A DNA stretch of 64,000 nt from Dactylonectria macrodidyma. Lineage: Eukaryota > Ascomycota > Sordariomycetes > Hypocreales > Nectriaceae. The DNA is taken from NCBI GenBank assembly GCA_020744425.1, contig JAGMUV010000048.1:124001-188000 (forward strand). Direction: 5' to 3'. Below are positions 25,141-35,131 of this stretch, in pieces. The translations under genes and the position numbers were made by a program. Positions within the stretch are counted from its first letter, which is position 1. Each line of letters begins with the position of its first letter. Under the pieces are notes generated by a model. It did not search any database and was not told the DNA's origin. It saw nothing but the letters and a program-made list of their open reading frames with translations.

Positions 25141-25979
25141 AGATAAAGATGGCTAGTAGAATCCGGATGATGATTCTTTAGCTCTCTCTTACTAAGAGTG
25201 CCTTTTTTATAGTAATCCTTAAGTTAGATTAGTTAATTAAATAAATTAGAATAAAGAAATAAGCCTAGGAGAGAAGGATGGATTAAAAATAAGCTCTGAG
25301 GTTCTTTCTTAACTGACTAATACTAGTACTAGAGAGGAGAGAAGACTGGAAATCTAACTCCTATATAAAGACTAAGCCTAGAGAGATTAGTTTGAATCTC
25401 TCTAGGTAAGATAAAGGAATAGGAAATAATAATAAGTCTAAAGTTTATATTTATTATTATTTTAAAGAGGGGTGTAGTATAGGAAGTAAGAAAAGATAAA
25501 TAACTACTACTTACTAACATCCTAGTTAGTTAAAGGCCTTATAAATTTATAGTTTAGAAAATTAGACTTAAGACTAAATAAGTATTAGGATTAATATATA
25601 AAATATATAAATTAGTTAATTAAATGACTTTAGAGCTATAAGATAAAGGAAAAGCTATAAAAGCTATACTTGCTTAAGATAGTGAGTTAGATATAGTACT
25701 ATAAAAGGATAAGTATACCTTATATAAGAGAAAAGTTAATTATAAAAGAGCTAACTAATAAGACCCTATTTATCCTATATTATTATAGCTAAGTTAAGTA
25801 TTAAAGCTACTAAATAAAGGAGTCTAGTATATAGAAGACAAGCTGAACTAGGTTAATTAACTGATCTAACCCCAAACTACTACTAATGGATTAAAACTGA
25901 AGACTTAAGCCTTAAAAAAGCCTATAGACTTATCCTAAGTAGTACGCTTCTTAGCATTCTAGATGGCTTTATTATAAAG

Positions 25980-27030
25980 GGACTTATCTTCCTAAGCTAA
26001 AGGGAATTCATTAGAAATATAAGAGCAGTTTATATAGTTAAGAATACTTACTGCTTAATCGTTAGAATTAATAGGATACTTTATGCTAGATAAAAAGTTA
26101 AGAGAGGTACTAAAACTAGGTTTAGAAGCTAAGTACTTATTAAGAAAAGACTACTTATACTAAGAATTAGCATTCTAAATATAATTCGTATATTTCCTAT
26201 TTATAAACCTTAGAATAGATTAATAAGTATAAAATAGCTATATATAATACTCCTTAGTTATAAAGTAATTCAAAGTACTTAATTAAATATAGTATTTATA
26301 TAATAGCGGATTTTAATATCTAAAGAAAGCAATAATTAAAGCCTTTTTATACTTAAGTCAGTAGAATAGTTCTTTAATAAAATACTTATAGGGGTAGCTT
26401 AAGTTAGTAGGAATGTATACTAACTAAAGGGGCTGGTTAGAGATATATTTTATTAAGTATTTTAAGACTATATTAACTATCTTATCCTTATGAATCTAGA
26501 CTTAGATATGCCTCTTAGTAAAGTTAATATTAAGTAACTCTCTTTTAAGGGCAAACTTAATAAAGAGAGGGAGATTACTATAGTTAAGGGCTATATATAA
26601 GTAAATCTAGATAGTAAAGTGCTTCTTAAACTATAGAACCATTAGATTAAATAGTCTTAAGTAAGGAAGAATACTTATAGATATAAAGCGAGCCTCCTTT
26701 CGCTCCTTTTTAATTAATAAAGTCTTATAATAACTATTCTAAGTTAAACTAATATAAAAGGAGAATTTATTACTTTCTAACTGACTAGCTATATAGATAT
26801 ATATATTAAGAAGGGCTTTTTAATAGACCTTAGTAATATTAGAAAAGTAGAAGTTAGAAGAAGCTATTACTAATAAGTTAATTAAGTAATATTAATAAAG
26901 TGTAAAAAGGAAGAAAAAGAGAAAGAAAAGAAAGGGAGAAAAAGAAGTGTTTTAAAGTAAAGGAAATGCATATACTAAGATTAATGCGTATTAAGTAAAT
27001 TATAGCTAGTAGGGAAAATAAATAACCTCC
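25980..27030 (+). pseudogene. Extra coding-like frame A after integrase (unknown)
   Basis: One frame reads as protein if TAA/TAG are treated as lost Gln or Trp codons: IGYFMLDKKLREVLKLGLEA, KAIIKAFLYLS, FFLTDQLYRYI-like segments, ending in a very basic tail (KGRKREREKKGEKEV) near 26910-26950. It lies between integrase and the 3' LTR, on the same strand as pol. I do not recognise the family. It may be an added gene of the retrotransposon, or remains of another inserted element whose ends I could not find. Confidence 0.5.
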
Positions 27031-27689
27031 TATTACTTAAGACTTTAAAAGCTATTTCTCTCTCTTCTCTTTCTCTTCTATATAACTTAACCTCTCTTCT
27101 TATAATAGCTACTATTTATAGAACTCATTACCCTTTAATTATAACTATTTAATGCATTCGCTTAATTAAATACTGCTCTTAAACTAATCTGGATAGTACT
27201 TTTAGAAAACCCCTTTTCTCTTAGCTAAGCTTTTACTTCTAACCTCTCTTTACTGCTTACTATGAGAACCTTATTACTATAACCTTCTGCTCTCTAATCC
27301 CTTTACTTCTCTAAGCTAATTACTTACCTTCATTTCTGCCTGCCTTACTAATACTCATAAGCCTGTATTATTTAGTCTTAAAAAACCTATCTCTAAAACC
27401 TTATTACTAACTATAGTAAATACCTCCCCCTCTTTAATTATAACCCTCTATTTCCTTTATCTTACTATTATTATAATATTAGATTACTAAATAACTTTAT
27501 AATTTATTTAATTAAATAATTTATTACTAAATGGCCTCCTTTTAACCTAGCCTTCTTCTAAATGAATCCTCTACTCTTCCTCCTGCTAAGCGCCTTTACT
27601 ATAAGTAGCCCTATTAATAACGAATAAACCTACTTCTTACTAAAGGCTTATTCTACTTAAAGTAAGGAAATCGCTATTATTAACTATAA

Positions 27690-29770
27690 AAAGGGATCGT
27701 TTTATTATACTTTAGAAGCATCCCTAGCTAAATAGCTAAAGGATATTATAATTAATTAACTAGCCTTATTATACCTTTATATAGAATGGCCTAAGTCTAA
27801 TAAAGAAAGGATAATTAATATATATAGTAATTATAAAGACTTTAAGCTTATAAAGGCTATATTAATATGACTTTTATATAAGAATAATACTATGCTCTTT
27901 AGAGTGTTTTAGAAAGAATATACTCTTTACTTCTAAGACCTTTATAAAAAGCTATAGAATAATGCTTAGGCTAATAAAGAAGGACTTAGGGACTTTCTAA
28001 TTATAATTATATATAGACTGGAGGATGTTATTATAGTATTTCTAACCCTACTTTTAAATAGTACTCTTATAATTATAATAAATCTATTTAAAAAGATAAT
28101 AGATCTAGTTAATTAAATATATAAGTGCTTACTCTTTAAAGACCTTATTACTAAATATATACTAAACTCTTATTATAACTTTAGTTACTATACTATTAAG
28201 TAGGATATTTTTAACTAGTATTTTATAATTAGCTTAATTAACTATAAAGACTTTTACTAAGTATTATATATCTTTAATTAATGCTCTAGCTAAGTCTTCT
28301 ATTATAATACCCTTAGAGGCTATACTTTATTTAACTATTAAAAAGCATTTACTTATGCTTAATACTTTATCTTAATTAAAATAGGTTATCCTTATGACTT
28401 TAATATCTTCTGCATTCTTATAACTAATTAACTAAGTGGTTTTAAATGCGGATACCTGGCTATTTATCTTATATTCTTAAACTTGCAAAGTATAACTAGA
28501 GCTATAAGACTTAGGGTCTATTTATATATAAATCTATTTTTAGTAACTCTAAGTACTAAGAAGTGATTAATAAAAGGAGAATACGCCTTCTTATAAAGAG
28601 ATTAGCTTATTAGTTTATTTAATTAATTGCCTAAGCTATCTAAAGTCACTCTCTTTATTAACTAAGAGCGGGTTAAGACCTGGTTCTTAATGGCTATTTA
28701 TAATAAACTTAGGTTTAGAAAAGTTACTATTACTAAATATAAGTATAGTAAAGCAGTGTTTTCTATACTCTTCTTTTATTACTCTATTTATAGTTTATTA
28801 CTTAAAGGACCTACTATTATCCTTACTAAACTAAGTAGCTATTAATTAATTAAGTAAACTGACTTTCCTATTATTAGAAACTAGACTAAGGACTCTTAAT
28901 TAATAATTATACTTATTAATACTATAATATTTAAAGAGTCTATTACCCTTTTTAAACTAAGCTAAATTATTAAGACTCCTAACCTACTTAAATCCTATAT
29001 AACCGCTCTATATACTCTTAATACTAATTAAAAACTTATTAACTAATTAGTATAAAACCTAGAGCTAGTAGTAACCTTAAAATCCTAATACTCTAGAACT
29101 CTTCTAATTCTATTATTCACTTCTAAACCTAGCTTAAGTATTATAGATTTATTTAATTAGATAGTTCTGCCTTATATAACCCCTACTCTAGTAGCTAGGG
29201 ATGACTATAGTAACTTTAATGACTTAAATGAAGGGGCTATTAATAAGAAGTAAAAGAAGACTAATAAGAATATTATTATAAAACGGGCTTTATTAAAGAA
29301 AAAGGCTAATAGTCGAATTATTTATATTAATAATTATACTAAGGCTATTCTTAACTAAGTACTTATAAATAGAATTAAAAGAGTTTATATTATTAAACTG
29401 ATAGCTAAAGAAGCTATAGAAGTTATAAAAATAAATAATATTAATACTCCTACTTATATTATAACTATATATACTATTAGGTCTCTTTATTTACTCCTAG
29501 CCTCTTACTAATAGATATATATAATTAATTAAATAAGAAGCTTTATTACTTTTATTTTAAATAGTCTGATTTCCCTATTTTAATAGGACGCTATTATGAA
29601 TACCTTAAGGTTAAGATTGGCTCCTCTTCCTTCTACCGGGCCCTTTTAGGCTGATCGCGCTACTATATGCGAATTGACTCGCATTTTGCTTTTAAGACCT
29701 GCCTGAAGATCACTATTACTATCTGCTTCTATACTTACTAGACTTACTAATATATCTTAATTATTTAATT
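27690..29770 (+). pseudogene. Extra coding-like frame B after integrase (unknown)
   Basis: A single frame about 690 codons long is sustained from 27690 to 29770 with in-frame stops that are mostly TAA or TAG. Segments include LYIEWPKSNKERIINIYSNY, GLRDFLIIIIYRLEDV, ERVKTWFLMAIYNKLRF and KSQYSRTLLILLFTSKP. The frame, the spacing of charged and hydrophobic residues and the stop types argue that it once coded. No family is recognised, and neither an env-like transmembrane protein nor a gag motif is clear. It ends about 350 bp before the 3' LTR. Confidence 0.55.
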
Positions 29771-30113
29771 TACTAAAGGATACTATTCGATTAAATACTT
29801 CTTAGTCTTTTTATATACTTTATAGTTAATTTTACTAAAGAGTTCTTATTATAGCTATTTCTATGATTTTACTTACTATCTTTAATATAACCTTAGTACT
29901 TAGGTTCTTTTTAGACCTTCTCTTATAATTACTATAATCTTAGAAGAATAAATGCAAATTAGATTCTAGTTAATTAATTATGCTTAGATATTAGGCTTAT
30001 ATATATTCTCTTTCTTTTCTTATTATTTCCTTTATTTATTAAGGCTCTGCTTTTCTTTACTATTTATAGTCTCTAGGCTTATGGGGATAAAGTGCTGACT
30101 GCGTGGGGAGGAA

Positions 30114-30515
30114 TGTGTTAGGGCTGAGGGCCTACTAGCTAGAATAACCCGGGATTTTAATTAGCTGACTAATTTAAGTGCTAGTCTTAATAAAGCTATT
30201 AATAAGGATAACGGGAGTTAGTCTAAGATAAAAGGTAAAGATAACTTAGATATAGAGAGCAATTAATAATATTCTTGCCTACCTTTATTTTTAAGTTATT
30301 AAAGGGTTTTTTAATGTTATTATAATGAGATTTATTTAATTAACTAGAATATCTGATTCATTTCTTAGCCAGCTACTTAATTGCAGCTCTGGCCTTCTTT
30401 TTATCTGTTTTGTTTTGCGAGTCTTGTCCACCCTCGCTCTACTACGCATCCCGCCCACCCTACGGCATCCGTCACTTCGGGTGGTGGTGTCCCTCTTGTC
30501 CCCCTGCCCAACACA
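30114..30515 (+). repeat. 3' LTR of the gypsy element
   Basis: 402 bp beginning TGTGTTAGGGCTGAGGGCC and ending CCCTGCCCAACACA. It is the least mutated of the three LTR copies and keeps GC-rich stretches near its end. It is followed by GTAG and then the C-terminus of the pogo transposase. Confidence 0.92.
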
Positions 30516-30810
30516 GTAGTGGTCGAAGGAGGTTAGTACTACTAAAAGAAAGGCGCTATAGAATATGTAGAAAGGCCGGTCATAATACAAAGACCTGTCA
30601 GATTATAATTAAGATCTCTGAGGAAGAGCATAGTAATTAGTTTTAATTTATTTAATGCTTTATTATAGTTTTATTAAGGTTTTAATTTTAAGAGTAAGGA
30701 AAAGTACGGCGCTTGCTTATCTGCAGCGCTCGCTTATTAAGTACGTTAGAGTTTCTATTATATCAAAGTATAAGCTTTATTATTTTAACTAACTTTTTAA
30801 AATGCTTTAT

Positions 30811-30863
30811 TTAAGTTGAAGTCCTTTATAATATATACTTAGAAGGAGGCTAGAAGTTAAATA
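30811..30863. repeat. Right member of the ~54-bp direct repeat
   Basis: Matches 15515-15568 in direct orientation; see that entry. It lies 64 bp beyond the right end of the pogo element. Confidence 0.5.
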
Positions 30864-31506
30864 AACACACCCGAATAAGCTCACTAGCCGATTTAATTCC
30901 TATTGCTTCTTTAATGCCATCCACGACCCAGTCCAATGTCCACATCCTGCTGGAACCCAACAAGCATCTAACGGTCACTCAATCACTCAATTACAGGGCA
31001 TATCGCTCCCAGATGCTGCATCAGGAGACACATTTGCTGTTACTCAGATGGAATTCAATGACAAACTCGAATGCATAGCCCATGGAATTTAGAGTCTAGC
31101 TAACACTTTGTTCCTTACCCAAGAATGTTGTGTCTAACTTGTTGGTAGGAGACGCACTTAACGCGACACGCACCAAGTCACAGAAGAGGTCACCACCCAG
31201 GACGATTAAGTCAAGTTAGGCAGCACTGAGAGGTGGCACAAGGTTCCAGTCTCTTGAGAACACTTGACACAGTGCTTCTTGATAAGCATGGTTCGCGAAT
31301 AGAATATAGCGACAAGAGCTGCTGCGACTGTAGGACAAGGAAACAAGTCAAGACAAAAGGTGACCTTGAGATTAAAGAAGAGAAAGAGCATGCCCTGCGA
31401 AAGTCTCGGCAGAGCTACTCTGTAATTAGAGCCCTGGATAACAGAAATGGCCCAATTATACTAAAACCCCGGGGTGCCTATCAGTACCATCACAATACCT
31501 GTAACT
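30864..31506. other. Intergenic, no gene recognised
   Basis: Normal base composition returns here. A 100-codon frame on the plus strand (31233-31535) has no recognisable domain and overlaps the last exon of the minus-strand secreted-protein gene, so I treat it as chance. Minus-strand frames here are interrupted and unrecognised. Confidence 0.5.
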
Positions 31507-32763
31507 CTAAGTGCTTAGCTCCAGCCTCAACTTGAGCTGCACAGTGTTCCCAAATCTATTCATGAATGCAGTAATGTCACCTGTTACTATCACTATATTT
31601 TGTGCAAAACCCACGTAGACAGCAGGAGTCGCTGTAAGTTGTTGTTAGCATGCCTGTAGAACAATCTCATGTACAAGGATCGAGATATGGAATAACTTAC
31701 ATCCATCCGTATTAACCCATTGGGGGGTTAATTCAAGAGTGTTCAGGTCAATTTTCCACTATGGCAGTAAGCATCACCCTATCGCTTTGCCAATACGATG
31801 GACTAAACTTACTAGTGCAGACTCGACGTTTTTCGCGAGAGTTGTTGCTCTGGTGAAACTATTGTCAATACCACTCTGTGGTGTGCTTCCCGGTGGTGCT
31901 AAAAATTATTAGTACGACAAGGAAGACAAAATTAGGGTGATAGATGGAGCGTGAATACGAGATCTAGAGATCTTCGAGCATTCCCACTATCTACCAGCAC
32001 AGGTAGTGCGCCACTGGACAACTCTGCCGGTGCAATATTTTGCGTAGCGATCTGATGTTAGGGAAAGGCTGGAGACTTACTCGCAAGTGATGCACCCAAG
32101 TACAGGTAACTATATATGCAATTAGTACGATGACAAAAATCAGCAAGAAAATAGTTACTTGTATGAACCCGGTCCAAGATCGGAGTTGCTATTCCCAAAC
32201 CCCACAATGCCAGATAGATACTCGAGGTCGACATAAGCCTCAGAGTTGACCGTAACAAGGTTCAACTGGGAAGCAATGGAGCTGGACACCTGATAATCAA
32301 CTTTTAACGCGTCGGCGAATGCGGCTGTAGTGCGTTCTCCGAAAATGTTGAAGAAGTCAGACATATAGCCGTACAGCGAGCCGTCCATGTTTTCCAAACG
32401 GATGAGAGCGCCCCCAGCGGAGCAAGCCTTGTCATAGAACTTTAAGGGTGAATTGGCATCAGCGTAGAAGTTTCCAGCAACAGCTGCCGAGTACAAGTAG
32501 CAGCCGCTGCTGCTGGTAGCATAGCTCTTGCATTCGGGCTTGCTGAGGCAGAGAGCCAGGCAATCAGCCACATTGCATTTGTAGCTCTTGGTGTAGAACG
32601 GGGCTGGGTTGTTCTGGTCGTATCCAACAAGGCCGCAGGATCGTTCCGTGGAAACTGTTCGCTTTGCAATGGATTCGAGGGGAGGATTCAACGAGAGTGG
32701 GGGATCTGTTGGCAGAGAATAAACGAGCGGCAACGCAGTAGCGAGGAGTGCGAGGAAACGCAT
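31507..32763 (-). CDS. Secreted Apple/PAN-like domain protein, six exons
   Basis: Exons: 32763-32159, 32109-32081, 32051-31995, 31898-31813, 31758-31701, 31631-31507. They join to 960 nt (319 residues). Every junction keeps phase and has GT..AG ends, several with CTAAT/TTAAC-like branch sites. MRFLALLATALPLVYSLP is a clean signal peptide; a start nine bases earlier (32772) is possible. Residues about 40-105 resemble an Apple/PAN fold: CGLVGYD, KSYKCNVADCLALCLSKPECKSYA and CYLYSAAV. Later exons give RYAKYCTGRVVQW, DLNTLELTPQWVNTDG and a C-terminal YVGFAQNIVIVTGDITAF. Without splicing, the first exon ends after 202 residues; the downstream exons read sensibly, so I prefer the long form. It is likely extracellular, perhaps binding protein or carbohydrate. 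Confidence 0.7.
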
Positions 32764-33329
32764 GTTGGGCAATCGGAACCGAGAGAAAGACAGGAAGGCC
32801 AGAGTAATGACAGTGGAGAATCCAGGGCGAATGCTTAGCGACCGTGTTTACTAAATACCCTTAGGACAATTCGATAAACCTTGCTGAGCCAGAGCCATTT
32901 AAGTAAGCTGCATGAGCTAAAGCCAGCTATGAGATTGGAAATGAGTGGCACACATAATGGCGCACTATAAGCGCTCATTAGACTTTACTTGTATTAGTGC
33001 CGAGTTTTAGAGATTAAGTTACACGCCAGTCCAAGCCCTCTGAACCAACTAACCACCTCAATCTCCACATCTTGTCAGCCCGTCAGCCGTTCTCGTGCAG
33101 GTTTCCCCGCTCCAACCCCTTAACACGTCGAATTTATCCAGAATGATAGGTCGGGCATGACATTTCCCAGGGAGTTCATGTACTACGAAGTAGGTTGCGA
33201 TAGGGTGGGAGACCCTGTGCCTGCGATGCACCAGAAGGCCCATTTACATTTCCCATTATGCCTCTACCCAACCTTTCTCCTTGCATTGGGTGTCGCAAGC
33301 GCATTAGATTCTTAAAATTAGAAGCTCTG

Positions 33330-33770
33330 GGCTGCTCTGTTGTAAGGGCACCAAGACGCGCCGAATACGCGACAGGAAGCGTGAACGGTCACAGCGAAAC
33401 AAACGAGAAGGAACGGCACTCTTGAACCCGCACAGAGAACGACAAGGCACCTTGGTTAGTAGGAGGGCCGACATTGCGTTGCTCGGCTGTTCTGGGTACA
33501 GAGAGGATGCAAGTGGACAAACTCCTGCGAGACACGGTCGGCCTCGCAAGAGAGATCTTACGAGGTAGGTAGCGCGAAACAGAATTGACAATCTGCGGGG
33601 CGCGGCATATAGTGGAAGCAACGGAAGGCTGGGTGGGCGGGCCGCAGTTACGACACTTTCTATATGGCCCGAGAGGACGGACGCGCGTGTCGGTCTACCG
33701 AGAGGACAGGATCCTGAAGATGGCCATCGAGGATGGGACTTTGGGTTGGCTGTGGAGGTGGGCTTAAGGA
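33330..33770 (+). pseudogene. Degenerate plus-strand coding remnant (unknown)
   Basis: One frame reads CKGTKTRRIRDRKRERSQRN, then HGRPRKRDLTR up to a stop near 33560. After a frame change the sequence continues open from 33588 as ARHIVEATEGWVGGPQLRH, YGPRGRTRVSVYREDR and LGWLWRWA, ending at 33767. The two parts together look like one basic protein with a frameshift. The family is not recognised. Confidence 0.35.
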
Positions 33771-34030
33771 GCAAACTGGTATTGACTTGCGAACCGGCAG
33801 TGCCCCGCGCGAGGAGCGGAATAGGATCCAAGGGGATGCAAATCAGAGATATCAGCTCAGAAAATGAGGGGTGGGTTATCGCTGTGTCACGTAGGACTTG
33901 GTGAAATTTCAAGTGCAGTTCTAAATAGACATTTCAGCACAGCAACGATTAACCATAATAAGAATAGTCGTGAAAATAGCATTGCGCAATAGACAACACT
34001 ACACTTAATCCAACTCACTAATTCATTTTT

Positions 34031-34077
34031 ATTTGTAAACTTTAGAGCATACTTTATGCTCTATTAAAGTTGCAAAT
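34031..34077. repeat. Near-perfect AT-rich palindrome
   Basis: Arms 34031-34051 (ATTTGTAAACTTTAGAGCATA) and 34055-34077 pair around a 3-base CTT loop with one base change and one 2-base bulge. It could be an extruded hairpin or a transcript hairpin; no adjacent coding sequence explains it. Confidence 0.8.
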
Positions 34078-35131
34078 TAACCTTAAAAGTAAGAATGGGG
34101 ACCGTGCACCTCGATGGTGCTTATATAATCTCATCAGCCCCCCTGTCAAATGCGAACCGACCTATCAGACAGGATGGAATGGTTGAGACAGCTTGGTGAC
34201 GATGGAAGATCTTGTCTTTTCTCTCTGTCTAGGGGGGAAGAAAGCTAGCTATTTATCCCTAGGGATCCGGCTGATCTGGACACCCTTGAACCGATGATGC
34301 CGTCGCAAGCCGTCTATCTAGGCGTTGAGGGTCATCTAGGTTGTTGAGGTCTGTCTAGGTTTGAAGTCTCTTTCAAAGTTCAAAGGAAAACACTATATCG
34401 ATCCGGCCCTATGCACAGCTAGCTTTCCTATCGGTCCGTCTGACACGACCCTTGGTCAAGATGACCAATGCTATCGGGGCTTTAAGGCGACAGGATCCCG
34501 GCCAGAACTTATGAACTAATATGACATGATTTTGATGGTTACAGTATTCTTGCTAGTAAACACAGGAGAGGCAAGCCGGTCGCGGCTTGCGCAAAGAGCC
34601 TTGAGGAACGAGGTTGGCTATGGCAGTTTCGAGGCCAGTTGAGATGTGTTAGATGGAAATGTAAACGTTAAATGCAAATATTGGCTTTGGATTGGGTGAT
34701 GTTGGTTATATATGTATCTGCGGGAGATGGGTTCCTTTTAAGGGTATGCTGGTGTAGGAAGTAAGGGGTCATGAAACGCAATGTAATATTGAGAATGTCG
34801 TGCAATAGAGAGATGACCTTGCGTCTGTAGAATCATATGCCTAGTTCGCTTTTGTAAGGTATTTATAGTAAAAGACAGAAGGCATCAAGAGTTGCGGGCG
34901 ATGTTCGGCCTGGGGCTATTGTAGGAGGGAGCATTAAAGGGCAAAGTAGAAGATTCATAAGAAGGTCTGCATGCCTAGGGATGGGCGATGTGGGCGAGGA
35001 GCATTTGTGTATTTCAGGGGATATTGTTGGTCGCCACTGGCGGATGGACAACAGATATCTCAGCCAATTTGTTGCTGTGCGAAGTGACTATATGTTGCTA
35101 TAATAAGGGGACTTTTCAAGCGGGTTCCTAT

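Larger units (their letters stand above)
17694..30515 (+). mobile_element. Full-length RIP-inactivated Ty3/gypsy retrotransposon, 12.8 kb
   Basis: Two 402-bp LTRs (17694-18095 and 30114-30515, TGTGTTAGG...AACACA type) bound the element, and GTAG flanks it on both sides (17690-17693, 30516-30519). In order on the + strand I can follow a gag/protease-like frame, then reverse transcriptase, RNase H, integrase and a GPY/F-like C-terminus, then extra coding-like frames before the 3' LTR. A purine-rich tract (GTGGGGAGGA) precedes the 3' LTR. All frames are interrupted by stops where Gln, Trp or Arg would fit, and base composition is extremely AT-rich. The length is roughly twice that of a usual fungal gypsy element because of the sequence after integrase. 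It sits inside the pogo element. Confidence 0.9.
15655..30746 (+). mobile_element. pogo/Fot-type DNA transposon (~1.86 kb) split by two gypsy insertions
   Basis: Terminal inverted repeats of about 42 bp start ACGTACTTAATAAG at 15655 and end at 30746, each bordered by TA, the Tc1/pogo target. Removing the solo LTR (17169-17574) and the full gypsy element (17694-30519) leaves about 1860 bp, the size of Fot1-like elements. Around 16320-16800 a frame broken by TAG/TAA resembles the pogo DDE core: FIVVAG, then YLLIFNKYESHYS and PLNIKYFKLFKIAY. The C-terminal part is split over 17150-17168, 17575-17693 and 30520-30640: the frame runs NKTLSK, RRAIRTRLHKGGKI, RDVNAQVVAESSRSS, then RRYRICRKAGHNTKTCQ, a zinc-knuckle-like tail usual in fungal pogo transposases. 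The element is inactive and heavily RIP-mutated. Confidence 0.85.
32764..35131. other. Intergenic with decayed sequence
   Basis: No intact gene is seen. 33304-33912 has a long minus-strand frame, but the plus strand at 33330-33770 looks more protein-like, so the minus frame is probably its antisense shadow. An AT-rich palindrome is at 34031-34077. Around 34300-34375 three imperfect copies of (G/T)TCTAGG(Y)GTTGAGG follow one another. The remainder to 35131 shows nothing recognisable. Confidence 0.45.

Noticed and set aside
15170..30860. Apparent CRISPR-like or tandem array in the AT-rich block
   Set aside because: The repetitiveness is low-complexity A/T sequence from RIP; no regular repeat-spacer structure, and CRISPR is not expected in a fungal nucleus.
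31233..31535. 100-codon plus-strand frame
   Set aside because: Overlaps the last exon of the spliced secreted-protein gene on the other strand and shows no domain.
33304..33912. 202-codon minus-strand open frame
   Set aside because: No domain, odd Leu/Ser/Arg-rich composition, and the opposite strand reads more like protein (VEATEGWVGGPQLRH); treated as an antisense shadow.
34144..34445. TGTCA...TGACA bounded segment resembling a solo LTR
   Set aside because: Flanks (CCCCC and CGACC) do not form a target duplication and no second copy is present in the window.
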